DNA from: Sinorhizobium sp. 8-89
GTDB lineage: Bacteria > Pseudomonadota > Alphaproteobacteria > Rhizobiales > Rhizobiaceae
Direction: 5' to 3'
Assembly: GCF_030124325.1 (NCBI RefSeq)
Contig: NZ_JASKLR010000012.1
Coordinates: 105,387-169,386 of the forward strand
DNA length: 64,000 nt
A program made the translations under genes and the position numbers. Positions within the stretch are counted from its first letter, which is position 1, and each line of letters starts with the position of its first letter. The notes below the pieces were generated by a model, which saw only the letters and a program-made list of their open reading frames with translations, had not been told where the DNA came from and did no database searches. Below are positions 61,817-64,000 of this stretch, one piece after another.

Positions 61817-62816
61817 AGTCATCCTTCACGGCATCGCTAAGACGTTCGGCGATGCGGCGGCTGTCGACGATCTTTCGCTTACCATCAAGGATGGCGAGTT
61901 CGTTGTGCTGCTTGGGCCTACGGGTGCGGGCAAGACAACCACGCTACGCCTGATTGCCGGCCTCGAGAGGCCTGACAAGGGGCGGGTGACGATTGCCGGC
62001 GCGGATGTCGGCCGGCAATCGCCGGCCGAGCGCGACATCGCCTTCGTCTTCCAGCAATATTCGCTCTATCCGCATTTAAGCGTCTACGACAATCTCGCCT
62101 TTCCGCTGCGCTCTCCCGCCCGTCGTCTGAGCAGCGACGAGGTGGACCATCGGGTGCGCGAGGTGGCGCGCATGGTCCGCATCGACCACAAGCTTGAAAA
62201 CCGCTCGACAAGGCTATCGGGTGGTGAGATGCAGCGCGTCGCCATCGGCCGCGCGCTTGTGCGCCGGCCCGCCATCTACCTGATGGACGAGCCGCTTTCA
62301 TCGCTCGACGCGAAGCTTCGCGCCGAGCTGCGGCTGGAACTGAAGCGAATCCAGAAGGACTTGAACTCCACGCTTCTCTACGTCACTCACGACCAGGTCG
62401 AGGCGATGACGATGGCGGATCGTATCGGCATTCTTTCGGAGGGCCGTCTCATTCAGGTCGGCACGCCCAGGGAGATCTATGCGGACCCCGCCAACCTGCA
62501 CGTGGCAGCGCGCCTTGGCCAGCCACACATTAACCTCCTGCCCGTCGATCTGCTGCCCGGGGCCTCGGCGCCGACCGGTGCGCGAACGGTCGGCGCCCGG
62601 ACCGAGCACCTGGAGATCGCAACAGCCGGGGCGGCGAACGCCGAAGTGGACTGGATCGAGCATCTCGGCGATCAGAACCACCTCCATATCCGCGTCGAGG
62701 GCCACAAGATCGTGACGCTCGCCGACCCGTATCTGTCGGTCAAACCGGGCGATCGCGTCAGTCTTACGCTGAAGCAGCCGCTTTATTTCGGCACGGACGG
62801 CGAACGGCTCCGATGA
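61809..62816 (+). CDS. ABC importer ATPase 2
   Basis: A 335-residue MalK-type ATPase with canonical motifs: VLLGPTGAGKTTTLRLIAG, FVFQQYSLYPHLSV, TRLSGGEMQRVAIGRAL, YLMDEPLSSLDAKLR, YVTHDQVEAMTMADRIG, then a TOBE domain. Unlike ATPase 1 its signature is intact. Two ATPases per importer is unusual for the MalK class and recalls glycerol importers. Confidence 0.92.
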   Translation: MAEVILHGIAKTFGDAAAVDDLSLTIKDGEFVVLLGPTGAGKTTTLRLIAGLERPDKGRVTIAGADVGRQSPAERDIAFVFQQYSLYPHLSVYDNLAFPLRSPARRLSSDEVDHRVREVARMVRIDHKLENRSTRLSGGEMQRVAIGRALVRRPAIYLMDEPLSSLDAKLRAELRLELKRIQKDLNSTLLYVTHDQVEAMTMADRIGILSEGRLIQVGTPREIYADPANLHVAARLGQPHINLLPVDLLPGASAPTGARTVGARTEHLEIATAGAANAEVDWIEHLGDQNHLHIRVEGHKIVTLADPYLSVKPGDRVSLTLKQPLYFGTDGERLR

Positions 62817-62865
62817 CCTTAAAGAACAACATGAACATTCGAGACGAACAGACGGGAAGAAAACA

Positions 62866-64000
62866 ATGAAGCACTTTTTCAACCGAAGGGAAAACATCGT
62901 TACCGAGGCGCTGGATGGTCTTTTGCAGACGGCGCCGGTCGGAAGTCTCGCCCGTCTCGATACCTATCCCGACATCAAGGTCATCCTGCGCGGAGATTGG
63001 AATAAGGATCGTGTCGCGGTGATATCGGGCGGCGGCGCCGGTCATGAACCGTCGCATGCCGGATTCGTCGGCCGCGGCATGCTGACGGCAGCCGTGTCGG
63101 GCGAAATTTTCGCGTCTCCAAGCGTCGACGCCGTCTTGACGGCGATCCGGGCGGTGACGGGGCCGAAGGGCTGTCTTCTGATCGTCAAGAACTATACCGG
63201 TGACCGGCTAAATTTCGGACTGGCGGCCGAGAAGGCGAGCGTCGAAGGCTTCCGCGTCGAAATGGTGATCGTCGCCGACGATATCGCGCTTCCCGATCTT
63301 GCCCAGCCGCGCGGAGTCGCCGGAACCCTTTTCGTTCACAAGATCGCGGGATATCTCTCCGAAGGCGGCGCCGACCTCGAGAAGATCGCGGCCGCTGCCC
63401 GTTCGGCGGCCGGCAGCATTGTTTCCCTCGGTGTTTCGCTTTCATCCTGCTCCATTCCCGGGCAGGTGCATTCCGAGCGGTTGGGCGCGGACGAGGGCGA
63501 ACTCGGTCTCGGCATCCACGGCGAGCCGGGCGCCGAGCGCATTGCGCTGCAAGAGGCGCGGAGCATCGTCTCGACAATGTCGGAGCGGCTTTCGGCCGCG
63601 CTTCCGGGCGATGGCGACTACGCGCTGCTCATCAACAATCTCGGCTCGGTGCCACCGATCGAAATGGGATTGATAGCCCACACCGTTCTCGCCTCCTCGC
63701 TTGCCGAGCGCGTAAAATTGACTATCGGCCCGGCGCCGTTGATGACCGCACTCAACATGAACGGTTTCTCGCTGTCGCTAATCCAGCTCGACGCCGAGCG
63801 GGATGCGGCGCTCAGATCCCCGGTCGCACCGCAGGCCTGGGTCCCCGCCGTGGAGCGACATGAAGTGGTCGTCGTGCCGGTGGTCGCCGTGCCAGGCGCG
63901 CAGTTGGCGGAGGCGAGCCACGATTCTGCCGCAGACCGACTTATCGCCGCGATCTGCGACCATCTTCTTTCAGCTGAGGCGGAAAGGCACCGTGACCCCG
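62866..64000 (+). CDS. dhaK: Dihydroxyacetone kinase (partial, runs off right edge)
   Basis: The first 378 residues are visible. The DAK1 domain has VISGGGAGHEPSHAGFVGRGMLTAAVSGEIFASPS, VKNYTGDRLNFGLAAEKA, and the substrate-binding His218 in GLGIHGEPGAE. The visible part then enters a linker and the start of what is probably a fused DAK2 domain (AADRLIAAICDHLL), as in single-chain ATP-dependent kinases. It phosphorylates dihydroxyacetone, feeding triose phosphate. It starts 49 bases after the importer ATPase, so the operon links uptake to the kinase. Confidence 0.93.
   Translation, partial: MKHFFNRRENIVTEALDGLLQTAPVGSLARLDTYPDIKVILRGDWNKDRVAVISGGGAGHEPSHAGFVGRGMLTAAVSGEIFASPSVDAVLTAIRAVTGPKGCLLIVKNYTGDRLNFGLAAEKASVEGFRVEMVIVADDIALPDLAQPRGVAGTLFVHKIAGYLSEGGADLEKIAAAARSAAGSIVSLGVSLSSCSIPGQVHSERLGADEGELGLGIHGEPGAERIALQEARSIVSTMSERLSAALPGDGDYALLINNLGSVPPIEMGLIAHTVLASSLAERVKLTIGPAPLMTALNMNGFSLSLIQLDAERDAALRSPVAPQAWVPAVERHEVVVVPVVAVPGAQLAEASHDSAADRLIAAICDHLLSAEAERHRDP

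Noticed and set aside
1..64000. Insertion sequences, integrases, prophage genes, tRNA or rRNA genes
   Set aside because: No transposase or integrase motif and no tRNA TΨC-type arm in a plausible cloverleaf was recognised; the repeats seen are short non-coding palindromes.

Overview
The window is high-GC alphaproteobacterial DNA, almost certainly from a Sinorhizobium/Ensifer species. The gene order exoB / exoZ-exoQ-exoF-exoY / exoX-exoU ... exoI-exoH-exoK-exoL-exoA-exoM-exoO-exoN-exoP / thiD, with exsA and exsB(queC)-exsC(queD)-exsD(queE)-exsE beyond exoB, is the succinoglycan (EPS I) region known from the S. meliloti pSymB megaplasmid. RIME-type and other short palindromic intergenic repeats typical of Rhizobiaceae are scattered through it. 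The absence of exoV, exoW and exoT and a gutted exoH make the cluster look more like S. fredii-type strains than S. meliloti; that comparison is from memory and was not searched.

Layout. (1) 1-16 kb, aromatic or tricarboxylic acid catabolism and uptake: a minus-strand set (RraA/LigK-type aldolase, zinc alcohol dehydrogenase, LigJ-type 4-oxalomesaconate hydratase, 4,5-dihydroxyphthalate decarboxylase-like protein), a split ChrA chromate transporter, then a plus-strand tripartite tricarboxylate transporter (tctA, tctB and two tandem tctC paralogues), a frameshifted 3-hydroxyisobutyrate dehydrogenase-like gene, a bicupin, a lone EutA homologue and a LysR regulator. (2) 15.6-23 kb, amino-sugar catabolism: gpmI, a GntR/HutC regulator with visible operator-like repeats, a fused NanE-NanK enzyme and an ABC importer without its own ATPase. 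(3) 23-27.6 kb, mixed genes, then a TPP riboswitch, a 15-codon leader ORF overlapping thiD, and thiD. (4) 28-46.9 kb, the exo cluster. (5) 47-56 kb, exsA, an Atu4866-domain protein, a divergent aldo/keto reductase-LysR pair (both frameshifted), queCDE and exsE. (6) 56.5-64 kb, a small HTH protein and a polyol/triose-type ABC importer operon (binding protein, two permeases, a small membrane protein, two ATPases) leading into dihydroxyacetone kinase, which runs off the right edge.

How the genes work together. The exo genes build, modify, polymerise and export an acidic exopolysaccharide: exoB and exoN supply UDP-sugars, exoY primes the lipid carrier, exoA, L, M, O and U add sugars, exoZ would acetylate, exoQ, F and P polymerise and export, and exoK trims. 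exoX restrains synthesis. The NanE-NanK operon turns ManNAc into GlcNAc-6-P. LigJ and LigK would convert 4-oxalomesaconate to pyruvate and oxaloacetate. queCDE make the preQ0 precursor CPH4 and preQ0 itself. The last operon feeds a triose or polyol to dihydroxyacetone kinase.

Odd points. Four genes (3-hydroxyisobutyrate dehydrogenase-like, exoZ, aldo/keto reductase, LysR) each carry one single-base frameshift, which suggests either recent decay or sequence error. No tRNA, rRNA, transposase or CRISPR array was recognised.
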